DNA of 64,000 nucleotides, taken from NCBI GenBank assembly GCA_002471195.1, contig DKPN01000047.1:1-64000 (forward strand), in the 5' to 3' direction. The notes under the pieces are model-generated. The model made no database searches, was not told the origin of the DNA, and saw nothing but the letters and a program-made list of their open reading frames with translations. This DNA comes from Bacteroides sp. UBA7333. GTDB taxonomy: Bacteria; Bacteroidota; Bacteroidia; Bacteroidales; Bacteroidaceae. Shown piece by piece: positions 55,367-64,000 of this stretch; positions within the stretch are counted from its first letter, which is position 1, and every line of letters starts with the position of its first letter. A program made the translations under genes and the position numbers.

Positions 55367-57253
55367 TCAGCCTTCATTCTTGATAGATTGATCAACCATT
55401 TTTATTTTCTGTGACACCAACTCCAGATCGGCTTTCAACTTTTCTACCTTACGATTCAAATCAGTCAATAAGCTATTTCCTTTTTTAGATGACGAAGATA
55501 AAAAGCCTAGGTTATTTTCGTACGTTTGAAGCTCGTTCTTTATATTTTCATAAGCACGCACTAATTTTTCTCGTTCCCTATAGAGTGTTTGAGTACCATT
55601 CGATTGCAAACTTTCAATATTCGATTTAAAATTATCAAGTTTACGATTAGACGCGTTGATATTCAAACGTTCAAATAATTGATCAATTAAACCATGATAT
55701 TGCTTATACAGTTTATCTTTTTCTTTGAAGGGCACATGTCCGATAGCGTTCCACTCTTTCATTAATACACGCATCAACTTTTCAGCTTCTTCTGCAACTA
55801 CCGATTCATCAATAGCAGACAATTTTTCAATCACCTCTTTTTTCTTATCCAAATTTTCAAGTTCCACCGAACGTTGAGAAGATGTAGCTTTATTTTTTTG
55901 CTCAAAGAAGTAATCACATGCAGTGATAAAGCGTTTCCATATAGCATCAGAGTTTTTCTTTGAAACAGGCCCAATTGTTTTCCACTCTTTTTGCAACTTA
56001 GTTAATAGCTCAGAAGTGGCTTTCCAATCAGTACTATCTTTCAAAGCTTCTACTTTTTCGCATAGTTCTTTTTTCTTTTCAAGATTCTGATTCATATTCT
56101 CTTTCAAAGATTTAAAGAAATCGCCTTTTTTCTTAAAGAACTCATCACAAGCCTTTCTGAATCGCTCGAATATTTTCACATTCATTTTTTGTGGGGCAAA
56201 CCCTATTGTTTTCCACTTATTTTGAAGTGCTATTACCTCTCCGGTTTTATCTTCCCAAGCAGTAAATGTTTTCAACTCTCCATATTCGATACCTTCAACA
56301 ATTTCGCAAATTACAGTTTTTTGATCAAGATTATGTTGTTCAGCCTCTTTTAAAACTTCAAAATGTTGTTGATGACGACGGTTGATTGCAGTTGAAGCCG
56401 CTTTAAAGCGTGCCCAAATTTCATCGCGCAGTTCTTTAGATACAGGACCCGTATCGCGGAACTCTTGATGCAATTTTTGCAATTGATGAAATGCAGAAAC
56501 AACATCTTCTTCCTCTACCAATTTTTCTGCTGCTTCGCAAAGATGTTGTTTTATTTCAAGATTTTTCTTGAAATCATATTCGCGAAATTCATTATTGAGT
56601 TTCAATAAATCGTAATATTTTTCAACATAGTGTTGATAGCTTTTCCAAAGTTCATTAACTTTAGCTTGCGGAACCAATTTTATTTCATTCCACTGTTGCT
56701 GAAGTTTCTTAAACTCAGTATATGATTTATTAGCATTTTCGGGCGATTCTACCAAAGCCTTTAAAGCATCGATAATAGCTAATTTTGCATTTAAGTTATT
56801 CTCTTTTTCCTCTTCAAGTTTTGCAGCTTGTGCATTTCTTTTCTCACGAATCACATTCATCAACCTTTTGAATTCCTCTTCAGCAGGATCTACTGCGATG
56901 ACTACCGGTTCTGGGGTTGTTTCCGTTGATTCTTCTTCAGAGTTTTGAGATGCAGCAAGTTCTTTTTTCTTTTCTTCTTGCTCCGCGTTATGTATTTTAT
57001 AAAACGCTTGCTTTAAGATATCAAGTTCGGGTTTGGCTGCATTCTCTGCATCCTGTGCCAACACTTTTAAGCGAGCAAGCACTTCTTCTTTTGTTGTATA
57101 ACGTGGCATAGCTTCTACCAGCTTATCCGTTGAATGATTCTCTACAGGAGTTTCTGTTACAGTTTCAGAAGTCTCATGAGTTTTGTTTTCTAGTTCTAAC
57201 TCCCCTTGTTTTAAAGGTTGATTAGCATCGTTAGAGTCCATCATGGTATTCAT
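55367..57253 (-). CDS. DUF349 repeat protein
   Basis: The 628-residue soluble, highly charged helical protein has at least five DUF349 repeats of about 70 residues, each with a W-x-x-I/L-G-x-x-P/V core: QQWNEIKLVPQAK, DTGPVSKELRDEIWARF, NKWKTIGFAPQKM, KEWKTIGPVSKKNSD and KEWNAIGHVPFKEKD. The N-terminal 100 residues are Glu-rich and probably disordered; the C-terminus is coiled coil. Function in Bacteroidetes is unknown. M1 is used, with M4 and M5 close behind. It has its own terminator; no promoter motif was recognised. Confidence 0.85.
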   Translation of the reverse strand: MNTMMDSNDANQPLKQGELELENKTHETSETVTETPVENHSTDKLVEAMPRYTTKEEVLARLKVLAQDAENAAKPELDILKQAFYKIHNAEQEEKKKELAASQNSEEESTETTPEPVVIAVDPAEEEFKRLMNVIREKRNAQAAKLEEEKENNLNAKLAIIDALKALVESPENANKSYTEFKKLQQQWNEIKLVPQAKVNELWKSYQHYVEKYYDLLKLNNEFREYDFKKNLEIKQHLCEAAEKLVEEEDVVSAFHQLQKLHQEFRDTGPVSKELRDEIWARFKAASTAINRRHQQHFEVLKEAEQHNLDQKTVICEIVEGIEYGELKTFTAWEDKTGEVIALQNKWKTIGFAPQKMNVKIFERFRKACDEFFKKKGDFFKSLKENMNQNLEKKKELCEKVEALKDSTDWKATSELLTKLQKEWKTIGPVSKKNSDAIWKRFITACDYFFEQKNKATSSQRSVELENLDKKKEVIEKLSAIDESVVAEEAEKLMRVLMKEWNAIGHVPFKEKDKLYKQYHGLIDQLFERLNINASNRKLDNFKSNIESLQSNGTQTLYREREKLVRAYENIKNELQTYENNLGFLSSSSKKGNSLLTDLNRKVEKLKADLELVSQKIKMVDQSIKNEG

Positions 57254-57376
57254 TTTAGGAAAATAGGATTTAGAATTCCTTTGTTCATATTAATTTACAA
57301 ATAAATGAAATAATTTTTTTATTTCATACATATTTGAGTATTTTTTTAAATTTCACGTAATATAAAAACGTTGACA

Positions 57377-58723
57377 TTAAGACAATAAGACCGTAATACC
57401 CATGTAGAGCATCATACCAATAATATCGTTGGTAATGGCAATAAAAGGGCCGGTTGCAATGGCCGGATCAATCTTTAATTTTTCTAATGTCATGGGTACT
57501 AAAGTGCCAAATATGGAAGCAAACATTACCACAGCAAAAAGACTGATCGATACAGAATAAGTTACAGTGGCGGCTGATCCGAATCGGATAAAGTTATAAA
57601 CATAAACTAACATTGAAATAATGGTAGCATTAATCAATGCAACTACTGCCTCTTTTGTAACTTGTCGATACACATTCTTTGACGACAAAGAGCTATTGGC
57701 CAAACCTTGTACAACGATAGCCGATGATTGAGTACCCACATTTCCACCTGTACCTCCAATTAAAGGTATATAAAGTGCCATTTCGGGATGAGCAATAAAA
57801 GTAGCATCAAAGTTACCCAATATCATAGAGTTGCCAATACCTCCCAACATACCGATCAATAGCCAAGGTAAACGAGCTGTAGTTTGACGAAACACGTTAT
57901 CGTCAGTCTCTACATCTTGCGAAAGACCTGATGCCAATTGATAATCGCGTTCCGTTTGTTCGCGAACCTCATCCATGGCATCATCAACAGTAATTTGTCC
58001 TACCAGACGTCCAATGCTATCTAATACAGGTATAGCAACAAGGTCATATTTCTCGATTGTTTGTACCACCTCATCGATTGGAGTATCCACGTGTACCGAT
58101 ATCGGATCTTTTTGCATCACATGTTTCACCTTCGATACCGAAGGCGATGTTATCATTTTTTTAAGAGGAAAAATACCACGTAGACGTTCATCATCATCGA
58201 TTACGTATACATAATAAATTTCATCCAACTCCTCAGCTTGATGACGCATCTCCTTCAAACACTCGGGCATACTCCAGTTCTCATTAACAATTACCATCTC
58301 GGTACCCATTAAACCACCGGCAGTATCTTCATCGTATTTCAAGAGATCGACAATATCGCCTGCTTGTCCGATATCTTCGATGTGCGATAATACCTCTTCT
58401 TGCTTTTCCTCATCGAGTTCGCGCATAAGATCAACGGCATCATCGGTATCCATGTAATCGACAAAACGCTTAGCAATGGTTTCGGGAGGAAGAAGTTCCA
58501 GAAAATCTTTCCGCGAATCTTCATCCATTTCGACCAATACATCGGCTGCTGTTTCATTATCGAGCAAACGATAGATAAAACGAGCCTCTTCAGGATTGAG
58601 GTCATTACACAATTCAGCAATATCGGCCGGGTGCAAATCACTCAGTCGTTGTTTTACTTCATCGGCATCCTTAGCGACGATCAATTTTCTTACATCGTCA
58701 ATGTATTCCTCATTTATTTCCAT
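57377..58723 (-). CDS. mgtE: Magnesium transporter MgtE
   Basis: MgtE is a Mg2+-gated channel. The 448-residue protein has the cytoplasmic N domain (about 1-125, LSDLHPADIAELCNDLNPEEA). Two CBS domains follow (about 130-250, with EYDEDTAGGLMGTEMV-type linker KYDEDTAGGLMGTE and TPIDEVVQTIEKYDLVAIPV). Five membrane helices complete it, containing the pore motif PLIGGTGGNVGTQSSAIVVQG. The C-terminus has GPFIAITNDIIGM with the conserved Asp. It lies 26 nt downstream of ksgA and is probably co-transcribed. Confidence 0.94.
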   Translation of the reverse strand: MEINEEYIDDVRKLIVAKDADEVKQRLSDLHPADIAELCNDLNPEEARFIYRLLDNETAADVLVEMDEDSRKDFLELLPPETIAKRFVDYMDTDDAVDLMRELDEEKQEEVLSHIEDIGQAGDIVDLLKYDEDTAGGLMGTEMVIVNENWSMPECLKEMRHQAEELDEIYYVYVIDDDERLRGIFPLKKMITSPSVSKVKHVMQKDPISVHVDTPIDEVVQTIEKYDLVAIPVLDSIGRLVGQITVDDAMDEVREQTERDYQLASGLSQDVETDDNVFRQTTARLPWLLIGMLGGIGNSMILGNFDATFIAHPEMALYIPLIGGTGGNVGTQSSAIVVQGLANSSLSSKNVYRQVTKEAVVALINATIISMLVYVYNFIRFGSAATVTYSVSISLFAVVMFASIFGTLVPMTLEKLKIDPAIATGPFIAITNDIIGMMLYMGITVLLS

Positions 58724-58749
58724 ATTCTAAGCTTTTTAGAATTCGAGAA

Positions 58750-59556
58750 TCACTCTTGTGGAGTATTGTTGATGGCTTTCAAAGCCTCTTCTACTTGGTT
58801 GGTTAAAGAGATAAACTCTTGAACCGATAATTGTTCGGGACGTTTCGTAAATAAAGCATCTTCAGTCAACGGGCACTCTTTGCCTAGAATTGGCTTAATC
58901 GAGTTGCGCAACTGCTTGCGACGTTGATTAAACGTAGTTTTCACTACTTGTTTAAACAATTTCGGATCACATCCCAAATCGGTCACATCATTGCGTGTCA
59001 TACGTATAACAGCACTTTTCACCTTTGGAGGAGGATTAAATACAGTTTCGCTTACCGTAAACAGATACTCTACCTTATACCATGCTTGAATTAACACACT
59101 GAGGATACCATATGTTTTACTACCCGGGCCGGCAGCTATACGCTCGGCTACTTCTTTCTGAATCATTCCGGTGCAACAAGGTATCAATTCTTTATTATCG
59201 AGCATTTTAAAAAATATCTGACTCGAAATATTATATGGATAATTTCCTGTTAATACAAAAGGTTTACCATCGAACAGACGATTCAAGTTCATTTTCAAAA
59301 AGTCATCTTCAATGATGTTATTTTCTAATGCAGGGAAAGTTTCGCGTAGGTAAGCAACCGATTCAAAATCAATTTCTACCACTTTCACCTCACGATCTTT
59401 TTGCAAAAGATACTGAGTTAAAACTCCCATACCCGGGCCTACTTCTAATACAGGCAAATCCGGACAGGCATCAACGGTATCTGCAATAGCTTGAGCCACT
59501 TTCAAATCTTTAAGAAAGTGCTGACCGAGAAACTTTTTAGGCTTTACTAATTTCAT
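58750..59556 (-). CDS. rsmA: 16S rRNA dimethyladenosine transferase
   Basis: RsmA/KsgA dimethylates A1518 and A1519 of 16S rRNA late in 30S assembly. The 268-residue protein has the N-terminal KKFLGQHFLKDLKVAQ, the SAM site VLEVGPGMGVLTQYLL, and the catalytic NxPY-type motif in LTGNYPYNISSQIFFKM. A C-terminal helical domain contains FNQRRKQLRNSI. The promoter at 59589 drives it and mgtE; it is divergent from the flippase-like gene. Confidence 0.96.
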   Translation of the reverse strand: MKLVKPKKFLGQHFLKDLKVAQAIADTVDACPDLPVLEVGPGMGVLTQYLLQKDREVKVVEIDFESVAYLRETFPALENNIIEDDFLKMNLNRLFDGKPFVLTGNYPYNISSQIFFKMLDNKELIPCCTGMIQKEVAERIAAGPGSKTYGILSVLIQAWYKVEYLFTVSETVFNPPPKVKSAVIRMTRNDVTDLGCDPKLFKQVVKTTFNQRRKQLRNSIKPILGKECPLTEDALFTKRPEQLSVQEFISLTNQVEEALKAINNTPQE

Positions 59557-59573
59557 TTATCAACTAATGTAAT

Positions 59574-59581
59574 TACATTTG
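59574..59581 (+). promoter_or_regulatory. Promoter -7 element for the flippase-like/pepD unit
   Basis: TACATTTG lies 45 nt before the ATG at 59627, seven bases from the oppositely directed rsmA element. Confidence 0.5.
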
Positions 59582-59588
59582 TAGCCAA

Positions 59589-59596
59589 CAAAGGTA
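59589..59596 (-). promoter_or_regulatory. Promoter -7 element for rsmA-mgtE
   Basis: The minus strand reads TACCTTTG, 32 nt before the rsmA ATG. The two divergent promoters overlap face to face. Confidence 0.55.
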
Positions 59597-59626
59597 ATTC
59601 TTTTACTCGAAGAATGACAAAATAGC

Positions 59627-60613
59627 ATGAATAAACTAATAAAAAAGACTTTAAAAATCATATTACCCCTTTTACTTGGCGGATTTATTTTATACTGGGT
59701 TTATCAAGACTTTGACTTTAAACAAGTTAAGCAAGTTTTATTACACGGAACCAATTGGTGGTGGATGATTTTCTCTCTCTTCTTTGGTGTATTGAGTCAT
59801 ATGGTGCGGGGCTGGCGTTGGAAACAAGTATTAGAGCCTTTGGGAGAACATCCTAAAACCAGCGATTGTGTCAATTCAGTCTTTGTATCGTATACGGCCA
59901 ATCTCATATTTCCTCGAATAGGCGATTTAACACGTTGCGGCATTCTTTTAAAATATGATCAGATATCCTTTGCTAAATCGTTTGGTACAGTAGTTACAGA
60001 ACGCTTGGTCGATACCGTATGTATCGGATTGATCACCGCCGTTACCTTTTTTTCGCAAATGCCGGTTTTCATCAAGTTTCTCGATCAAACAGGTACTAAA
60101 CTTTCCTCTTTCAGCCACATGATATCATCGGTATGGTCGTACATTGTGTTGGCTTGTTTGATAGCCGCTGCAATTGTGATATATCATCTGATCAGACAAT
60201 ATTCATTTTACGAAAGAGTAAAAAGTATATTGGTCAATTTCTGGGAAGGTTTTCTATCACTTCGAAATGTAAAAAACAAACCCTTATTTATTTTCTATAC
60301 CACAGCTTTGTGGCTATGCTATTTCTTTCATTTTTACTTCACATTTTACTGTTTCGAATTCACCCATAATTTGAGCATACTTGCTGCCTTGGTAATGTTT
60401 ACAGGAGGTACATATGCAGTCATTGTGCCTACACCCAACGGTGCAGGACCATGGCATTTTGTGGTTATCACCATGATGATGCTCTATGGCGTGAACAGCA
60501 CTGAGGCAGGAATATTCGCATTGATTGTGCATGGAATTCAAACCTTTTTAGTAGTTTTGTTGGGTCTATATGGTTGGATTGCTTTACAAGTAATCAACCG
60601 TAAACTTAAATAA
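59627..60613 (+). CDS. Lysylphosphatidylglycerol synthase TM region/UPF0104 family membrane protein
   Basis: The 328-residue protein has about eight membrane helices and belongs to the LPG_synthase_TM (flippase-like, YbhN) family. The conserved stretches are MVRGWRWKQVLEPLGEHPKTSDCVNS, FVSYTANLIFPRIGDLTRCGIL and TPNGAGPWHFVVITMMM (quoted in part). No C-terminal aminoacyl-transfer domain is present, so it is not MprF; lipid translocation is a family-level guess. It is followed after 24 nt by pepD in the same direction. Confidence 0.85.
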   Translation: MNKLIKKTLKIILPLLLGGFILYWVYQDFDFKQVKQVLLHGTNWWWMIFSLFFGVLSHMVRGWRWKQVLEPLGEHPKTSDCVNSVFVSYTANLIFPRIGDLTRCGILLKYDQISFAKSFGTVVTERLVDTVCIGLITAVTFFSQMPVFIKFLDQTGTKLSSFSHMISSVWSYIVLACLIAAAIVIYHLIRQYSFYERVKSILVNFWEGFLSLRNVKNKPLFIFYTTALWLCYFFHFYFTFYCFEFTHNLSILAALVMFTGGTYAVIVPTPNGAGPWHFVVITMMMLYGVNSTEAGIFALIVHGIQTFLVVLLGLYGWIALQVINRKLK

Positions 60614-60637
60614 GAAACTATTAAAACGATTTGACCT

Positions 60638-62095
60638 ATGAGTACAATTCTTGATTTGGCTCCACAAAATGTATGGAAGCACTTTCACTCTTTGACCCAA
60701 ATACCACGTCCATCGGGACATGGCGAACGTGTAACTGAATTTCTACTTAACTTCGGAAAGAATCTTGGCTTAGAATCGTTTACCGATGATGCAGGAAATG
60801 TTATCATTCGCAAACCAGCTACTCCCGGAATGGAAGATCGCAAAGGAGTAATTTTGCAAGCCCACATGGACATGGTTCCACAAAAAAACAACGATACCGT
60901 TCACGATTTCGTAAACGACCCAATTGAAACTTATATTGATGGCGAATGGCTAAGAGCTAAAGGCACCACATTGGGGGCAGACAATGGCTTAGGTGTAGCA
61001 GCTATTTTGGCTGTGCTCGAAGATAACAATCTAAAACATGGCCCATTGGAAGCGCTTATCACAAGCGATGAAGAAACAGGTATGTATGGCGCATTTGGAT
61101 TGAAACCGGGAACACTACACGGTGATATTTTGTTGAACCTTGACTCTGAAGACGAAGGCGAACTTTACATTGGTTGTGCCGGTGGTATGGATGTAACAGC
61201 TACACTCGAATACAAAGAGGTTGAACCAGATGCCGAAGACATCGCTATTAAAGTAGTGTTGAAAGGACTGCGTGGTGGACATTCGGGACTAGAGATTAAC
61301 CAAGGACATGCCAATGCCAATAAGCTATTGGTAAGATTCGTTCGCGAAGCCATTGCTACTTACGAAGCACGTTTGGCATCTTGGGAAGGTGGCAACATGC
61401 GCAATGCAATTCCGCGCGAAGCCTCAGCTATCATTACTATACCAGCCGAAAACGAAGAAGAGATTCTTGAATTGGTAAAATATTGCAGAGATCTTTTCAA
61501 TGAAGAGTATGAAGCGATTGAAACACCTATCAGCTTTACAGCAGAGCGTGTAGAGCTACCAACAGGCATTGTGCCCGAAGAGATTCAAGACAATCTTGTA
61601 GATGCTATTTTTGCTTGTCAAAATGGTGTGATGCGTATGATTCCTACTATCCCCGACACAGTTGAGACATCTTCTAACTTAGCTATCATCAACATTGCAC
61701 AAGGCAAAGCAGATATCAAAATATTGGCTCGTAGCTCAAGCGACAGCATGAAAGAGTGTCTTACTACAAGTTTAGAGTGCTGTTTCTCAATGGCAGGAAT
61801 GAAAGTGGTAATGAGCGGTGGCTATTCAGGATGGCAACCTAATATTAACTCACCGATTCTTCATGCCATGAAAGAGTCGTACAAAAAACAATTTGGAAAA
61901 GAGCCCGAAGTAAAAGTAATTCACGCCGGTCTGGAGTGTGGTATCATTGGAGCTGCAATGCCGGGATTGGATATGATTTCATTCGGTCCTACTCTTCGCT
62001 CTCCTCACTCACCCGATGAACGTGCGTTGATTCCAACGGTTGCGAAGTTCTACGACTTTTTGATTGCAACATTAGAGCAAACTCCTAAGAAATAA
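60638..62095 (+). CDS. pepD: Aminoacyl-histidine dipeptidase (PepD)
   Basis: PepD, an M20C zinc peptidase, cleaves Xaa-His and other dipeptides. The 485-residue protein has the metal-site blocks ILQAHMDMVP, LGADNGLGVA, TSDEETGMYGAF, LNLDSEDEGEL and the C-terminal histidine in SPHSPDERALIP. The dimerisation lid lies in between (about 195-375). It is cytoplasmic, with no signal peptide. It is probably co-transcribed with the upstream membrane protein and ends at a strong terminator. Confidence 0.95.
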   Translation: MSTILDLAPQNVWKHFHSLTQIPRPSGHGERVTEFLLNFGKNLGLESFTDDAGNVIIRKPATPGMEDRKGVILQAHMDMVPQKNNDTVHDFVNDPIETYIDGEWLRAKGTTLGADNGLGVAAILAVLEDNNLKHGPLEALITSDEETGMYGAFGLKPGTLHGDILLNLDSEDEGELYIGCAGGMDVTATLEYKEVEPDAEDIAIKVVLKGLRGGHSGLEINQGHANANKLLVRFVREAIATYEARLASWEGGNMRNAIPREASAIITIPAENEEEILELVKYCRDLFNEEYEAIETPISFTAERVELPTGIVPEEIQDNLVDAIFACQNGVMRMIPTIPDTVETSSNLAIINIAQGKADIKILARSSSDSMKECLTTSLECCFSMAGMKVVMSGGYSGWQPNINSPILHAMKESYKKQFGKEPEVKVIHAGLECGIIGAAMPGLDMISFGPTLRSPHSPDERALIPTVAKFYDFLIATLEQTPKK

Positions 62096-62120
62096 TCTTT
62101 CGACCGATTATAAAAACATC

Positions 62121-62161
62121 AAAGCTCCGTTGTGCCCACCATAGCACAACGGAGCTTTTTT
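62121..62161 (+). terminator. Intrinsic terminator of pepD
   Basis: AAAGCTCCGTTGTGC pairs perfectly with GCACAACGGAGCTTT around an 8- to 11-nt loop, and a T run follows. Confidence 0.9.
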
Positions 62162-62222
62162 CATTGCATCCATACCATGCAGGGGCATGATTTGAGACAC
62201 TATTTTTCACATGTCAAAATAA

Positions 62223-62254
62223 CTTGCATATATCAATACTACATGCTACCTTTG
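62223..62254 (+). promoter_or_regulatory. Promoter of the candidate small RNA
   Basis: CTTG at 62223-62226, a 20-nt spacer and TACCTTTG at 62247-62254, followed by CA, is one of the best promoter matches in the window. No reading frame lies downstream before the terminator. Confidence 0.65.
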
Positions 62255-62259
62255 CAACC

Positions 62260-62326
62260 ATACAGCTTGAATTAGATTCGGGCTGATATACGAATAAAGG
62301 AAGGGAATCACCCCTTCCTTTATTTT
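62260..62326 (+). ncRNA. Candidate small RNA, plus strand
   Basis: A strong promoter at 62223-62254 is followed about 40 nt later by an intrinsic terminator at 62293-62324, giving an expected transcript of about 65-70 nt. It has no start codon with a meaningful frame and is not a tRNA. It could also be a transcribed leader that ends early before the next gene. The family is unknown. Confidence 0.45.
62293..62326 (+). terminator. Terminator of the candidate small RNA
   Basis: AATAAAGGAAGGG pairs perfectly with CCCTTCCTTTATT around a 6-nt loop, and TTGTT follows. Confidence 0.75.
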
Positions 62327-62612
62327 GTTACATATATACCCTTTTTGCTTTCTTTTTGCTACCTACACAGCCCTATCCTATCAAATTTCCAACACCTCAT
62401 CCTTTACATTTAACAAGGTAAATCACCTCATTCAGCCCGATAAGTTCGAACAACTACCATGATAAATGTTCGGACTTACCAAACTCAATGCAGTGAATCG
62501 CTAAAAGAGGCTTAAGATGTTAATAATACGTAAACACACACTTGACAAAACTTCATCGCCGAATGTTTAATTTACAACGGTTAACACTTAAATTTAAGAA
62601 ACTTACAAAACA

Positions 62613-62644
62613 TTTGGCATTGTAAACATTAATCTGTTTCTTTG
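62613..62644 (+). promoter_or_regulatory. Imperfect promoter for the alpha-2-macroglobulin-like gene
   Basis: TTTG at 62613-62616, a 20-nt spacer and TTTCTTTG at 62637-62644 (one mismatch to TAnnTTTG) lie 31 nt before the ATG. Confidence 0.4.
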
Positions 62645-62675
62645 TTTATACTAGAAACGACTAAATCAGATCATT

Positions 62676-64000
62676 ATGAAAATAAAACCTTTCTGTATAA
62701 CCTTTTTTATGATGTTATTTTTAAATCTAAACATCAATGCCCAAAGCTACGATCAACTATGGAAAGAGGTAGAAGAAGCTCAAAAAGACAATCTGCCCAA
62801 AACCCAATTGAAGTTTCTCGATCAGATTTATGATAAAGCATCGAAAGAAGCTGAAATGGGACAAATGCTAAAGGCCTTGGCAACTAAATCTGAATGCCTC
62901 TATGAAATATCGCCCGATAGCGTTTACACCTATTTAAAACAATTGGAGCAATTAGAGTCGAGTATTACTCTACCAACTGATAAAGCTATTCTCAACTCGA
63001 TGATTGCAGGCCTTTACGGCCAATATTATAATCAAAACTCGTGGCAATTAAACAACAATAATAATATTGTTGATGAAAAGCCATCGAATGATATCCGACA
63101 ATGGTCGGCCAATCAATTTATTGATGTTATTTTAAAAAGAGGTTGGGCATCGCTCCAGCCTAAAGAAGAGCTTTTTAAAACCTCCACTCGTAAGTATGTA
63201 CCTTTTACGATTGAAGGAAAGGCAAGCCAATATTATCATCATAATCTTTATCAATTGTTGGCGACGCGGTTTATCGTCCAACTCGAGAATTTTGATTCAA
63301 AAGAAAACAAGAAGTATATTGAAAAGATCTATCAACAATTACTTGAAATGTACAATACCGAAGAGTATACCAATGCCTACATTTTGACGAAAATAGACTA
63401 TTTAAAATGGGAAAAAAATAATACCAATAAAGATTTACAACCCAATAGCATCAGCAACGAATTGCCAGTAAACAGTTATATAACATCGCTTGATTCGCTA
63501 ATTAATCACTATTCGAATTATGAAGCCTGCATACAGGCATATTACGAAAAGGCCGAATATGCTCTAAAGTACAATCAGCCGGCAATTGCTCTCAAACTAT
63601 GCAATGAAGCTATCATCCGTCATCCTCATTATAAATATATCAATACTATTTACAATTTGCGTGAAAGAATTTTACAGCCTAGTCTACAAGTAGTAATGCC
63701 TGAGGTTGGATATCCCAATATGACGGTAGATATTCCCGTTAGTTTTAAGAATATCAATCAGTTTACGATTGATATATTGAAAGAAAATAAAGTTATATTA
63801 AAAAATAGATTTGAACTGACTCCATCTAATGATTATCGGGTTTCTGACACCATTGTTTCATTAAAGATGCCTGACTTAGGAGAATATTCTTATGTTGTCA
63901 CTCCCACAAATCAATCAAAGAAGAAACAATTAAAATCAAACAAACTATACATCAGTAGGCTCAATTTAATATCAATCCCTTTGCCCAACAAAAAAGTAGA
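62676..64000 (+). CDS. Alpha-2-macroglobulin-like protein, N-terminal part
   Basis: The frame opens at an ATG at 62676 and stays open to the window edge, giving at least 441 residues. A signal peptide (about 1-22, ending NINAQ) is followed by a helical region with TPR-like pairs (about 23-330; for example EYALKYNQPAIALKLCNEAI). From about residue 340 beta-rich segments begin (LQVVMPEVGYPNMTVDIPVSFKN, quoted in part, and YSYVVTPTNQSKK), as in the first macroglobulin domains. Large secreted Bacteroidales proteins with this start are annotated as alpha-2-macroglobulin family. The diagnostic MG and thioester domains lie beyond the window, so the call is provisional. They are thought to trap proteases or guard the envelope. 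Confidence 0.65.
   Translation, partial: MKIKPFCITFFMMLFLNLNINAQSYDQLWKEVEEAQKDNLPKTQLKFLDQIYDKASKEAEMGQMLKALATKSECLYEISPDSVYTYLKQLEQLESSITLPTDKAILNSMIAGLYGQYYNQNSWQLNNNNNIVDEKPSNDIRQWSANQFIDVILKRGWASLQPKEELFKTSTRKYVPFTIEGKASQYYHHNLYQLLATRFIVQLENFDSKENKKYIEKIYQQLLEMYNTEEYTNAYILTKIDYLKWEKNNTNKDLQPNSISNELPVNSYITSLDSLINHYSNYEACIQAYYEKAEYALKYNQPAIALKLCNEAIIRHPHYKYINTIYNLRERILQPSLQVVMPEVGYPNMTVDIPVSFKNINQFTIDILKENKVILKNRFELTPSNDYRVSDTIVSLKMPDLGEYSYVVTPTNQSKKKQLKSNKLYISRLNLISIPLPNKKV

Larger units (their letters stand above)
62096..62675. other. Intergenic region between pepD and the alpha-2-macroglobulin-like gene
   Basis: The 580 nt hold the pepD terminator (62121-62161), a promoter-to-terminator unit (62223-62326) annotated as a candidate small RNA, and an imperfect promoter for the last gene (62613-62644). 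About 270 nt between 62330 and 62600 show nothing I can name; short frames there lack a plausible start. Confidence 0.6.

Overview
The window is a 64 kb chromosomal segment of a low-G+C member of the Bacteroidales, most like Bacteroides or a close relative. The evidence is the fused MurF-alanine racemase, NigD-like, DUF3256, DUF4878 and GSCFA proteins, a TonB receptor with a CarboxypepD_reg extension, lipoproteins with an acidic patch after the lipid cysteine, and the promoter element TAnnTTTG, found by eye upstream of more than twenty transcription units. Shine-Dalgarno sequences are weak or absent throughout, as is usual in this phylum. The species cannot be fixed from the sequence. No insertion sequence, prophage, CRISPR array or rRNA gene was seen.

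Layout. 1-912 is a very AT-rich stretch with no gene. 913-5605 carries marC, a Crp-family regulator, guaA, mscL and gapA. 5806-11114 is one probable operon: M3 peptidase, lipoprotein, dCMP deaminase, S41 protease and 5-formyl-THF cyclo-ligase. 11264-14244 holds the dciA-recF pair, a membrane-anchored TPR protein and ribH. Next come tRNA-Tyr and tRNA-Gly, then a NahK-like sugar kinase that overlaps a convergent DUF3256 gene. 17108-21803 is a dxs-trkA-trkH operon with overlapping genes. 21949-29353 has a small lipoprotein, a Crp-like regulator divergent from a MATE exporter, two secreted exo-hexosaminidases (GH89, GH20) and a CDGSH protein. 29486-33353 is GSCFA, murF-alr and tatA. 33656-37027 is a large nuclease-helicase. 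37255-41711 is a TonB receptor with a surface beta-helix lipoprotein, followed by a degenerate tandem repeat. 41953-45060 has an aldo/keto reductase and a two-gene AAA ATPase/DUF4435 (Toprim-like) unit that resembles PARIS-type defence. 45152-54928 holds an EamA transporter, a small membrane protein, meaB, a DUF1573 protein, surE-lpxB, a NigD-like lipoprotein and rsfS-ftsH-cdsA. The right end has tRNA-Gln, a DUF349 protein, ksgA-mgtE, a flippase-like membrane protein with pepD, a small-RNA-like unit, and the 5' part of an alpha-2-macroglobulin-like gene that runs off the window.

How the parts fit. Most genes are housekeeping: purine, folate and pyrimidine supply, isoprenoid and riboflavin synthesis, cell wall and lipid A, K+ and Mg2+ uptake, replication loading and repair, and membrane proteolysis. 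The accessory content is small. It comprises GlcNAc/GalNAc-releasing glycosidases together with an N-acetylhexosamine kinase that could use the released sugars, one outer-membrane uptake pair, the ATPase/DUF4435 unit and the helicase-nuclease. Two intergenic stretches (33504-33585 and 62223-62326) have promoter-to-terminator spacing that suits small RNAs.
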